64,000 nucleotides of DNA from Hyphomicrobiales bacterium (GTDB taxonomy: Bacteria; Pseudomonadota; Alphaproteobacteria; Rhizobiales; Phreatobacteraceae), in contig JAFKKV010000027.1 of assembly GCA_017304475.1 (NCBI GenBank), forward strand, positions 86,570 through 150,569, read 5' to 3'. The notes beneath the pieces were generated by a model, which searched no databases, had not been told where the DNA came from, and was given only the letters and a program-made list of their open reading frames with translations. A program made the translations under genes and the position numbers. Numbering within the stretch: the stretch's first letter is position 1; every line of letters starts with the position of its first letter. Below, one piece after another: positions 57,195 to 64,000 of the stretch.

Positions 57195-58217
57195 TCAGCC
57201 GGCGATGCAGGCGCTGAACGTGTCGTGGTCGACATTGCCGCCGCTGAGCACGACCGCGACGGTCTTGCCGGCGACGTCGAGCTTGCCGGCGAGAAGGGCG
57301 GCGAGCGGCGCCACGCCGCCGGGTTCGGCGACCAGCTTCAGCGTGTCGTAGACGACCCGCATCGCATGCCTCACCTCCGCATCGGTGACGGCGACGCCGC
57401 CGGCGAGCAGCCTGCGATTGATCGGCAAGGTCAGCTGGCCCGGCGTCGGCACCTGCAGCGCGTCGCAAAGCGAGCGGGCGCCCGGCGCATTGCGCTCAGG
57501 TTTGCCCGAAGCCAGCGACCGGGCGGTATCGTCGAAACCGGCAGGCTCGACGCAATAGACCCGGGTGGCCGGCGACAGGGCGTGGATGGCGGTCGCCGCT
57601 CCGGCGACGAGGCCGCCGCCGCTGCAACTGAGCAAGGCGAGGTCGAGCTCCAGCCCCTTGTCGCGGGCCTGGTGGACCAATTCGAGGCCGACCGTGCCCT
57701 GGCCGGCAATGACATGCGGGTCATCATAGGGCGGCACGATCACCGCGCCGGTGGCGCGCGCGATGTCGGCGCCGATCTCTTCGCGCACCTCGGTAAGGCG
57801 GTCATAGAGGCGAACCGTGCCGCCGCAACGTTCGGCGCCCGCGATCTTGGTGCGCGGCGCGTCCGAGGGCATCAGGATCGTGGCCTTCACGCCATGCCGT
57901 GCCGCGACCGCAGAAATGGCCAGCGCATGGTTGCCCGATGACCAGGCGACGATGCCACCTTTGCGCTGCTCGGGGCTCAGTTGCGAGACACGATTATAGG
58001 CGCCGCGAAATTTGAACGAACCGGTGGTCTGAAGCATTTCCGGCTTGATCAGGATGCGCGCCGAAAGCGTGCGGTTGATCTCGTCGTTTTCGATCAGCGG
58101 TGTCGCAACGATATTGCCGCTCAGACGCTCGGCCGCGGCCTCGATGTCTCCGATATGAAGGGTGAAGTCTTCGGTGGCCTGAACCGTTTCGGTCGAATAT
58201 TGCGTGAGATCCTGCAT
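57195..58217 (-). CDS. PLP-dependent threonine/serine dehydratase- or racemase-like enzyme (fold type II)
   Basis: The 340-residue protein has the fold-type-II PLP signature: the Schiff-base lysine in MLQTTGSFKFRGAYNRVSQL (about residue 70), GGIVAWSSGNHALAISAVAARHGVKATILMPSDAPRTKIAGAERCGGTV, and the phosphate-binding glycine loop LSCSGGGLVAGAATAI. It is longer than a catalytic domain of IlvA by little and lacks the ACT regulatory domain, so catabolic dehydratase or racemase (serine, threonine, aspartate, possibly glutamate) are options. It is the first gene after the LysR gene, with a probable LysR box in the 86-bp gap. Confidence 0.9.
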   Translation of the reverse strand: MQDLTQYSTETVQATEDFTLHIGDIEAAAERLSGNIVATPLIENDEINRTLSARILIKPEMLQTTGSFKFRGAYNRVSQLSPEQRKGGIVAWSSGNHALAISAVAARHGVKATILMPSDAPRTKIAGAERCGGTVRLYDRLTEVREEIGADIARATGAVIVPPYDDPHVIAGQGTVGLELVHQARDKGLELDLALLSCSGGGLVAGAATAIHALSPATRVYCVEPAGFDDTARSLASGKPERNAPGARSLCDALQVPTPGQLTLPINRRLLAGGVAVTDAEVRHAMRVVYDTLKLVAEPGGVAPLAALLAGKLDVAGKTVAVVLSGGNVDHDTFSACIAG

Positions 58218-58273
58218 GTCGGTGCCTCCGGTCGACGGAGTTGCAGAACAACATGCCCTGGCTATGCGTTCAA

Positions 58274-58301
58274 ATTATGCATTTTGATGAAATCGCATAA
58301 T
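58274..58301. promoter_or_regulatory. Putative LysR-type binding site
   Basis: ATTATGC (58274-58280) and GCATAAT (58295-58301) form an inverted repeat with a 14-nt spacer, about 57 bp upstream of the PLP-enzyme start and directly after the lysR stop codon. The spacing and symmetry fit a LysR recognition element. Confidence 0.6.
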
Positions 58302-58303
58302 GA

Positions 58304-59206
58304 TCACTTATCGTCCTCGGGCCGCTCCTGGTTTGCGATCTGGCAGGCCAGTTGCGCCAGCGGTGCCGCCAGTCCGCCTTCGAGGGCCATCGGATAGGTC
58401 GCCGTGAATACGAGGTTCGGCAGTTCCAGCTCGGCCTCGACGATCCTCAGCTCCCCCGAGGCCAGCTCGTCGCGAATGACGTCGGGTGGGATGACGCTCA
58501 GTCCAATGCGATCCTGGGTCATGCGGACGATCGTCGAAAGGGACGAATTGGTGAAGATGCGGGGCATTCCAAGCTCGGGAATGCTCAGGATCTCCCGCAA
58601 GAACGTGTAGGGATAAGTCGTTTTCGGATAAGTGATGATCGGATATTTCACGACGTCGCGCTTTGAAAGCGGCTCCTTGCCGACATCGAGGTTATGCGCC
58701 GCGATGAATTTGAGCGGATAGTCGCAAAGTCTCTGATTGATCATATTCGGCTCGCTGACCGGGCCGAGCAGAAAGGCGAGGTCGAGCTCGCGGCTGACCA
58801 ATGCGTCGCGCATATTGGGCGAGACGTCGACCGTGATGTCGATGACGACATTCGGGTAGACGGCATGGGCACGTTCCATGAACCGGGAAAGCCAGGTCTG
58901 GACGATGGTCTCCGATACGCCGAGGCGGACGAGCCCGCTCATCGCCTCGGGTTCGGCAACCGCATTCAGCATCGCGGAGCGCAAGCGCAGGAACCGCTCG
59001 GCATAATCGACGAGGATGCGCCCCTTGTCGGTCAGGCTGATCGACCGCGGCGAGCGATCGATCAGCTTGACCCTGAGCTCGCTCTCCAGCGCGGCGATGC
59101 GTTGCGATACCGCGGGTTGGGTCGTATTGAGCCGCTCGGCCGCCTTGCTGAAGCTCTGCAACTGAGCGACCCAATAGAAGATCTCGAGGCTGCGAATATC
59201 GGCCAT
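58304..59206 (-). CDS. LysR family transcriptional regulator
   Basis: The ATG at 59206 gives 300 residues starting ADIRSLEIFYWVAQLQSFSKAAERLNTTQPAVSQRIAALESELRVKLIDRSPRSISLTDKG, the LysR winged helix. The upstream extension to 59299 has no family resemblance. The effector domain (GLVRLGVSETIVQTWLSRFMERAHAVYPNVVIDITVDV) follows. Unusually it is codirectional with, and immediately upstream of, the genes it probably controls, with an inverted repeat in the gap. The 248-bp stretch upstream of it (59207-59454) shows no gene. Confidence 0.9.
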   Translation of the reverse strand: MADIRSLEIFYWVAQLQSFSKAAERLNTTQPAVSQRIAALESELRVKLIDRSPRSISLTDKGRILVDYAERFLRLRSAMLNAVAEPEAMSGLVRLGVSETIVQTWLSRFMERAHAVYPNVVIDITVDVSPNMRDALVSRELDLAFLLGPVSEPNMINQRLCDYPLKFIAAHNLDVGKEPLSKRDVVKYPIITYPKTTYPYTFLREILSIPELGMPRIFTNSSLSTIVRMTQDRIGLSVIPPDVIRDELASGELRIVEAELELPNLVFTATYPMALEGGLAAPLAQLACQIANQERPEDDK

Positions 59207-59454
59207 TCGTCTCTCTAAGAACTCGCCCGGGATGGATCGGGCACGGCGGTGCGTGCCCAGGAATCCGGCCACGGAAGCCGATCGCCATGCAATCGGCAAG
59301 CCGGAGCCTGGGCCGGTCCTCGGCAGGCTAGCCCTTGCGGGAAACCCGGGCTAGTCGCGCGGGCCGCCGGCGTGACGCGATTTCGATCGACATCGGGCGA
59401 CGGAGTGACGGACCGCTGGCGGCATGGGTGAGCCGGCCGGCCCGGCGGCGAAGA

Positions 59455-59988
59455 TCACAGCCGTCCCGTCCGGATCGCCCGCGAGATCAGCCACCTGACG
59501 CCCCATTTGTGAAACGGGACGATGAAGAAGAGGTAGATCTTGCCCGCTCTGTTGTGCACCACGCAGATCGTCGAAACCGTCACGCTGGCCGTCGTGTCGT
59601 CGTTCGACTTCAGCACGGAGAGCCGGAAGTCCAGATGCTTGTTGTCGCGCCCGGCGACGAGTTCGGTTTCGCTGAGCGCAAAGATCGGCCAGACGCCGAT
59701 CGTGTCACCGACCCGGTAGTCCCGTCCGACCGCCGGATTCAGGATCTCGGAGGCTGCCGGCGCGTCGAGCCCGAACAGCGAGGCGACGCGGTTTCGGGCC
59801 ATCAGGATGACCTTCATCCATATGGGGTGATGGGCGAAGACGGCGAGGAAGATGTCGGTGACGCTCGTATCGCCATGGCGCAACGGAGCGCGATAGGAAT
59901 CCCAGAAATAGGCGACCTCGACCTGGCGGCGATCCAGCGCGCTGAGGGCAGGGATCTCGCATTCAACGACGCTCATGAGATGGCCCAT
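59455..59988 (-). CDS. DUF2867 domain-containing protein
   Basis: About 177 residues from the ATG at 59988; a start at 59976 (MSVVECEIP) is equally possible because neither has a clear ribosome binding site. The pattern YRVGDTIGVWPIFALSETELVAGRDNKHLDFRLSVL followed by ATVSTICVVHNRAGKIYLFFIVPFHKWGVRWLISRAI is that of DUF2867, a family of unknown function sometimes fused to short-chain dehydrogenase-like domains. The C-terminal hydrophobic stretch could touch a membrane. It stands alone between lysR and the transketolase genes. Confidence 0.82.
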   Translation of the reverse strand: MGHLMSVVECEIPALSALDRRQVEVAYFWDSYRAPLRHGDTSVTDIFLAVFAHHPIWMKVILMARNRVASLFGLDAPAASEILNPAVGRDYRVGDTIGVWPIFALSETELVAGRDNKHLDFRLSVLKSNDDTTASVTVSTICVVHNRAGKIYLFFIVPFHKWGVRWLISRAIRTGRL

Positions 59989-60089
59989 TATTGCCGATCG
60001 AAGAGGCGCCGACACGTTAGCGCGGCCCGCTCACCGCTGATAGAGGCCATGACGGGCCCCGGTCGGTTCAGAGCCGGCTCCCGATCCCC

Positions 60090-61115
60090 TCAGAGCCAGC
60101 TTTTGATCTTGGCGGCGACGGCGGATGTCGAAATGCCGTAGCGGTCGTGCAGCGTCGGCAGCGCGCCGGCATCGAGGAATTCGTCGGGAAGCGCGATCTG
60201 GCGGAACGGCGGGGTGACGCCGGAGCGCATCAGCAGGCCGGCGACCGCCTCGCCGAGACCACCGACAATGGTGTGGTTCTCGGCGACGATCACCATCCGG
60301 CCCGAGCGGGCGGCTTCCCGGAGGATCGTCGCCTCGTCGAGCGGCTTGATGGTCGGCACATGCAGCACGCCGACATCGACGCGATCGGCGGCCAGTGCCT
60401 CGACGGCCTCCAGCGCGCGCATGGTCATGAAACCCGACGAGATGATCAGTGCGTCGCGGCCGTCGCGGATGAGCTTCGCCTTGCCGAGCTCGAAGGTGTA
60501 GCCGTATTCGTCGAGCACCAGGGGCACGTTGCCGCGCAGGAGGCGCATATAGACCGGGCCCTGATGGGCGGCGATGGCTGGCACGGCCTGGGCGATCTCA
60601 TGGGCGTCGCAGGGGTCGATGATGGTCATGTTCGGCAGGCCGCGGAAGATCGCGATGTCCTCGGTCGCCTGGTGGCTCGGGCCGTAACCGGTGGTGAGCC
60701 CGGGCAGGGCGCAGACGATCTTGACGTTCAGGCTCTCCTCGGCGATCGCCATGCAGATGAAGTCATAGGCGCGCCTCGCCGCGAAAACCGCATAGGTGGT
60801 GGCGAACGGCGTGAAGCCTTCGCGCGCCAGGCCCGCGGCCGTGCTCATCAGGAGCTGCTCGGCCATGCCCATCTGGTAGAAGCGGTCCGGATAGGCCTTC
60901 GCGAAAATGTGCAGGTCGGTATATTTGCTGAGGTCGGCGGAGAGGCCGACAATGTCGGGCCGGGTTTCGGCGAGCGCGGTGAGTGCATGGCCGAAGGGGG
61001 CAGGGGCGGTGCGCTGATCGGGCGTCGCCAGCGAGGCGATCATCGCCGAGGTCGTCAGGCGCACGCCTGCGCTGTTGGCTTGCGGCACCGGGCGATCATA
61101 TTTCGAGCGTTTCAT
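60090..61115 (-). CDS. Transketolase C-terminal subunit (pyrimidine-binding and C-terminal domains)
   Basis: The ATG at 61115 gives 341 residues: VRLTTSAMIASLA at the start, then SADLSKYTDLHIFAKAYPDRFYQMGMAEQLLMSTAAGLAREGFTPFATTYAVFAARRAYDFICMAIAEESLNVKIVCALPGLTTGYGPSHQATEDIAIFRGLPNMTI. That is the transketolase pyrimidine domain, with the cofactor-contacting Glu in MGMAEQ. It ends GGLGEAVAGLLMRSG...LPDEFLDAGALPTLHDRYG. Its ATG overlaps the stop of the intact N-terminal frame (ATGA), the usual layout of split transketolases. Because of the frameshift upstream, one uninterrupted frame also joins it to the N-terminal part. Confidence 0.9.
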   Translation of the reverse strand: MKRSKYDRPVPQANSAGVRLTTSAMIASLATPDQRTAPAPFGHALTALAETRPDIVGLSADLSKYTDLHIFAKAYPDRFYQMGMAEQLLMSTAAGLAREGFTPFATTYAVFAARRAYDFICMAIAEESLNVKIVCALPGLTTGYGPSHQATEDIAIFRGLPNMTIIDPCDAHEIAQAVPAIAAHQGPVYMRLLRGNVPLVLDEYGYTFELGKAKLIRDGRDALIISSGFMTMRALEAVEALAADRVDVGVLHVPTIKPLDEATILREAARSGRMVIVAENHTIVGGLGEAVAGLLMRSGVTPPFRQIALPDEFLDAGALPTLHDRYGISTSAVAAKIKSWL

Positions 61116-61970
61116 GCGGTCCTCCCGGCGTCGAGCACCTCGATCGCCTTCTGCCATTCGTCGGCTTCGACGCGCAGGAAGTGGTTGCGTTCGCGCGCCT
61201 CCAGGAAGGGCACGCCCTTGGCCATCCGGGTGTCGCAGATGACGATGCGCGGCTTCGGTTCGGCCAGCGCGCGCGCTGTCGAAGGCTTTCACGACGGCGC
61301 CGATGTCGTTGCCGTCGACGCGCTGGACATGCCAGCCGAAGGCCTCGAATTTCGGCGCCAGCGGCTCGAAATTCGACACCTCTCTGGACGGCCCGTCGGC
61401 CTGCATATTGTTAACGTCGACGATGCCGATGAGATTGTCGAGCTTGTGGTTGCCGGCGGCCATGGCCGCTTCCCAGGTTGAGCCTTCGTCGAGTTCGCCG
61501 TCGGAGAACAGGGTGTAGACGAAGGAGCCCGAGCGCTTGCGCTTCAGGCCGAGCCCGATGCCGACGGCGATGCCGAGGCCCTGGCCGAGCGAGCCGCCGG
61601 TGATTTCCATGCCCGGCGTATAGGCCGCCATGCCGGACATCGGCAGGCGGCTGTCGTCGCCGCCATAGGTGGTCAGTTCGTCCTCGGGCAGGATGCCGGC
61701 CTCGATCAGGGCTGCGTAGAGCGCGATGGCATAATGGCCGATCGACAGGAGGAAGCGGTCGCGGCCCTCCCATTCCGGGTCGTCGGGGCGGTAGCGCAGC
61801 GCGTGGAAATAGGCCACCGCCAACACGTCGGCGATGCCGAGCGCCTGGGCGATATAGCCTTGGCCCTGCACCTCGCCCATGCGTAGCGCGTTGCGTCGGA
61901 TGCGGTAGGCGCGCTCTTCCAGGCTGACATTGGCCCGCGCCAGCGGTGAAACATGGGGTTGGTCTTGCAT
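61112..61970 (-). pseudogene. Transketolase N-terminal (TPP-binding) subunit with an apparent frameshift
   Basis: The frame from the ATG at 61970 encodes a normal TPP-binding half: GYIAQALGIADVLAVAYFHALRYRPDDPEWEGRDRFLLSIGHYAIALYAAL, GSLGQGLGIAVGIGL and FSDGELDEGSTWEAAMAAGNHKLDNLIGIVDVNNMQADG. After AVVKAFDSAR (near 61276) the family sequence continues only in another frame, as LAEPKPRIVICDTRMAKGVPFLEARERNHFLRVEADEWQKAIEVLD, ending in TGA at 61112. The break sits in a (GC)5 run. Loss of two bases or gain of one would explain it. It could be a sequencing error, a real mutation or phase variation. Confidence 0.75.
61267..61276. repeat. GC dinucleotide run at the frameshift
   Basis: Five GC units (61267-61276) flanked by A and T make AGCGCGCGCGCT, itself a palindrome, exactly where the transketolase N-terminal reading frame changes. 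Such runs are prone to slippage and to sequencing error. Confidence 0.8.
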
Positions 61971-62014
61971 GGGTCGGGTCCTGGTCCGTCGGTGACCGCT
62001 GGATCGGAAAGGGC

Positions 62015-62764
62015 TCAGTGGATGAGCATGCCGCCGTTCACGTCAATCACCGCCCCGGTGACATAGGCTGACAGGTCGGAGGCGAGGAACAGGTAGATGC
62101 CGGCGACGTCGTCCGCCGTGCCGAGGCGGCCGAGCGGAATGCCCTCGACGATTTTGGTCTTCATTTCGGCGGTGAGCTTGTCGCCGGTAATGTCGGTCTG
62201 GATCAGCCCAGGCGTGACGCAATTGACCCGGATGCCGTCAGGCCCGAGTTCACGGGCCATGGCCTTGGCGAGCCCGAGCACGCCGGCTTTCGCGGCCGAA
62301 TAATGCGGGCCGCCGAAAATGCCGCCGCCGCGCTGCGCCGAGACCGACGACATGCAGGCGATGGACCCGGACTTGCGCGAGCGCATATGCGGAATGACCG
62401 CCTGGCTCAAATGCAGCACGCCGGTCAGGTTGACGTCGATGATCCGCTCCCAGCTCGGCCCGTCGATCTCCATGATCTTCACCGGCTGGGTGATGCCGGC
62501 ATTGTTGACGAGAATGTCGATCTGGCCGAAGGCGGCGAGCACGTGAGCAATGGCCCGGTCGCAGGCGGCCCGGTCTGCGACGTCGCAGGCGACCCCGATA
62601 TGATCGGGGCCGAGCGCGGCCGCGGCCGCCTTCGCGGCGGTCTCGTCGAGGTCGAGAATGGCGACCCGCGCGCCATGGGCGGCATAGGCGCGGGCGGTGG
62701 CGAGGCCGATCCCGCGCAAACTGGCGGCGCCTGAAATGACGGCGGTTCTGCCCTTGAGCAACAT
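62015..62764 (-). CDS. Short-chain dehydrogenase/reductase (SDR family)
   Basis: The ATG at 62764 gives 249 residues. The cofactor loop is TAVISGAASLRGIGLATARAYAAHGARVAILDLDETA, where the acidic residue after the second strand suggests NAD(H). NNAGITQP, the catalytic Ser in IACMSSVSAQRGGG and Tyr-Lys in PHYSAAKAGVLGLAKAMA are present, as is the C-terminal YLFLASDLSAYVTGAVIDVNGG. The LRGIG variant occurs in a subgroup of 3-oxoacyl-ACP reductase-like proteins. It is 45 bp upstream of the transketolase pair and codirectional, and may feed it a sugar-derived ketone; this is inferred. A LysR gene diverges from it. Confidence 0.92.
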   Translation of the reverse strand: MLLKGRTAVISGAASLRGIGLATARAYAAHGARVAILDLDETAAKAAAAALGPDHIGVACDVADRAACDRAIAHVLAAFGQIDILVNNAGITQPVKIMEIDGPSWERIIDVNLTGVLHLSQAVIPHMRSRKSGSIACMSSVSAQRGGGIFGGPHYSAAKAGVLGLAKAMARELGPDGIRVNCVTPGLIQTDITGDKLTAEMKTKIVEGIPLGRLGTADDVAGIYLFLASDLSAYVTGAVIDVNGGMLIH

Positions 62765-62826
62765 GGCGTTTCCCTCTGCGTTGTTGAAATTTTCCAAACA
62801 TTGGTCGCGATCTACAGAGCGATCAA

Positions 62827-62868
62827 TTGCAAGTCTTGCAAGGACGGTTGAATTTTGTTCAAGTGAAC
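62827..62868. promoter_or_regulatory. Two palindromes in the SDR/LysR divergent promoter
   Basis: TTGCAAG-T-CTTGCAA (62827-62841) is a perfect 15-bp inverted repeat with the T-N11-A form of LysR sites. GTTCA-AG-TGAAC (62857-62868) follows and ends 1 nt before the lysR ATG. They probably mediate activation of the SDR/transketolase genes and autoregulation. Confidence 0.6.
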
Positions 62869-62869
62869 C

Positions 62870-63757
62870 ATGCTGCCTTTCTCGCTGCAAAATCTGCGCG
62901 CCTTCGAAGCGGCCGGCCGCAACGCCTCGTTCCGCGCCGCGGCCGAGGAGCTGCACCTGTCGATCAGCGCGGTCAGCCATGCCGTGCGCAAGCTCGAAGC
63001 CTCGCTCGGCGTCACCCTGTTCGAACGCGACGGCCGGGGTGTCCGCCTCAGCGCCGAAGGCGAGGCGCTGCTGCGCCATGTCAGTCGGGGCTTCGAGGAG
63101 ATCGGCCGCGGCATGGAACTGGTCGCCTCGCGCGGCCCGCAATTGCTGCGGCTGCACTGCGCGCCGAGTTTCGCCGCGCAATGGCTGACGCCCAGGCTCG
63201 CCGATTTCATGGAACGGCATCCGGGCATCGCGGTTCGGTTGTCGGCTGATGTCGATTATCCGCGCTATCCCAATGAGGAGTTCGACGCCGGCATCGTCTA
63301 TGGCCCGCCGCCTCAGGACAATGTGGTGGTCATCCCGCTCGGCACCGAGACGGTGACGCCGCTCTGTTCGCCCCGCCTGGCGGCTTCGATCACCCGGGTC
63401 GAGGACCTCTATGACCGCGTTCTGATCGACAGCGACTTCAAGAAGGTGCGCTGGTCGGACTGGTTCGCCGCCAACGACCTCTCGTCGATCCCGCCACGCG
63501 CCGCGCGCTTCGACCGCAGCTTCCTAGCCATCACCGCGGCGGTCGAAAATCTCGGCGTCGCGCTCGAGTCGACCCGGCTCGCCGCGCGCGAGATCGCCTC
63601 CGGCCGCCTGGTCATGCCGCTTGCCGGCCGCGTGCGCGACATCGATTATGTCGGCCACTACCTGGTGTTCCCGGCCTCCAGCCGGCAGCGCGCCGCGCTC
63701 CGGGTCTTCGTCGCCTGGCTCGGCGGCGAGCTCGGCCTTCCGCTCGTGGCGCTGTGA
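62870..63757 (+). CDS. LysR family transcriptional regulator (GcvA-like)
   Basis: The 295-residue protein starts LPFSLQNLRAFEAAGRNASFRAAAEELHLSISAVSHAVRKLEASLGVTLFERDGRGVRLSAEGEALLRHV, a LysR HTH of the GcvA-like group. LLRLHCAPSFAAQWLTPRLADFMERHPGIAVRLSADVDYPRYPNEEFDAGIVYGPPP follows in the effector domain. It diverges from the SDR gene across two palindromes and is the likely regulator of the SDR/transketolase genes. No ribosome binding site is evident, as a palindrome occupies the position. Confidence 0.92.
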   Translation: MLPFSLQNLRAFEAAGRNASFRAAAEELHLSISAVSHAVRKLEASLGVTLFERDGRGVRLSAEGEALLRHVSRGFEEIGRGMELVASRGPQLLRLHCAPSFAAQWLTPRLADFMERHPGIAVRLSADVDYPRYPNEEFDAGIVYGPPPQDNVVVIPLGTETVTPLCSPRLAASITRVEDLYDRVLIDSDFKKVRWSDWFAANDLSSIPPRAARFDRSFLAITAAVENLGVALESTRLAAREIASGRLVMPLAGRVRDIDYVGHYLVFPASSRQRAALRVFVAWLGGELGLPLVAL

Positions 63758-63844
63758 CGGGGCGGGGGCAAGGTTCGCACATATCTTTCAGATGAGCCTG
63801 AACGCGTCGCCCTTTGAGATCTCGCAATGGAACCACCACTCCTT

Positions 63845-63973
63845 ACCTCTCCCCGGCGGGGAGAGGTCGGCGCGACAGCGCCGGGAGAGGGGGAATTGTA
63901 GCTTCAGAACAAGGCTTCATGCGCTTCGCATGGTGACTTCTCGTCGAGCGCCTCGCCCCCTCTCCCGACCGCG
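63845..63973. repeat. REP-like mosaic element
   Basis: The element begins with the hairpin ACCTCTCCCC-GGC-GGGGAGAGGT (63845-63867), then CGGCGC-GACA-GCGCCG (63868-63883). GGGAGAGGGGG (63883-63893) pairs with CCCCCTCTCCC (63956-63966), enclosing a further hairpin CATGCG-CTT-CGCATG. This CTCTCCC-rich mosaic is typical of short intergenic repeats in Hyphomicrobiales. No gene is seen between the lysR stop and the window end. Confidence 0.8.
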
Positions 63974-64000
63974 CTAGCATTGAGCGAACGCGAGATGCGT

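Overview
The window is a GC-rich stretch (about two thirds G+C, judged by eye) of a metabolically versatile alphaproteobacterium, most likely of the order Hyphomicrobiales (Rhizobiales). The basis is the gene repertoire: hydantoinase A/B, several Liv/Ssu/TRAP transport systems, an indolepyruvate:ferredoxin oxidoreductase with acyl-CoA carboxylase, many LysR/GntR/IclR/TetR regulators, and small GC-rich intergenic inverted-repeat elements. No rRNA, tRNA, CRISPR array, phage or intact insertion sequence was recognised. The content reads as catabolic and transport gene clusters, each next to its own regulator.

Layout. 1-3754: tail of a DUF808 membrane protein, a MarR-controlled MFS/tautomerase unit with two copies of one palindrome, and two VOC proteins. 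3816-12137: an apparent IclR regulon. A flavin-dependent (LLM) oxygenase, SsuABC-like ABC transporter, FMN reductase, ACT-like protein and aldehyde dehydrogenase run leftward; iclR and a flavin reductase run rightward; the same palindrome precedes both the oxygenase and the reductase. 12186-21468: M32 carboxypeptidase, M20 peptidase, hydantoinase A/B and an MHS-type transporter run leftward from a divergent GntR gene with a palindrome between them. 21484-32743: orphan TRAP binding protein, MaoC hydratase and two-subunit acyl-CoA carboxylase leftward, diverging from acyl-CoA dehydrogenase, indolepyruvate oxidoreductase and TetR rightward. This looks like a 2-oxoacid to acyl-CoA to carboxylation route. 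32755-41591: 2-hydroxyacid dehydrogenase, a lower-GC lipoprotein and a 741-bp stretch without a convincing gene, an aldehyde dehydrogenase and a Mop protein, a two-lobed retropepsin-like protein with a divergent ArsR regulator, a tyrosine phosphatase and a LysR gene.

41846-47774: an Ig-repeat autotransporter-like surface protein, a YafY-type regulator sharing its palindrome with a VOC gene, an EVE-domain protein, and RraA-like/LysR. 47851-59206: the most interesting cluster, leftward: LysR, a PLP dehydratase/racemase-like enzyme, DUF4392 and DUF1445 proteins (the two halves of mammalian D-glutamate cyclase), a complete Liv-type ABC transporter, and 5-oxoprolinase subunits PxpB and PxpC. Together they suggest uptake of a D-glutamate-like compound, cyclisation to 5-oxoproline and ATP-dependent opening. 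59455-64000: a DUF2867 protein, a split transketolase whose N-terminal subunit carries an apparent frameshift in a GC-dinucleotide run, an SDR dehydrogenase with a divergent LysR gene, and a REP-like element at the end.

Functions are assigned from recognisable motifs and family resemblance by eye, without database searches. Operon calls rest on strand, spacing and overlaps.
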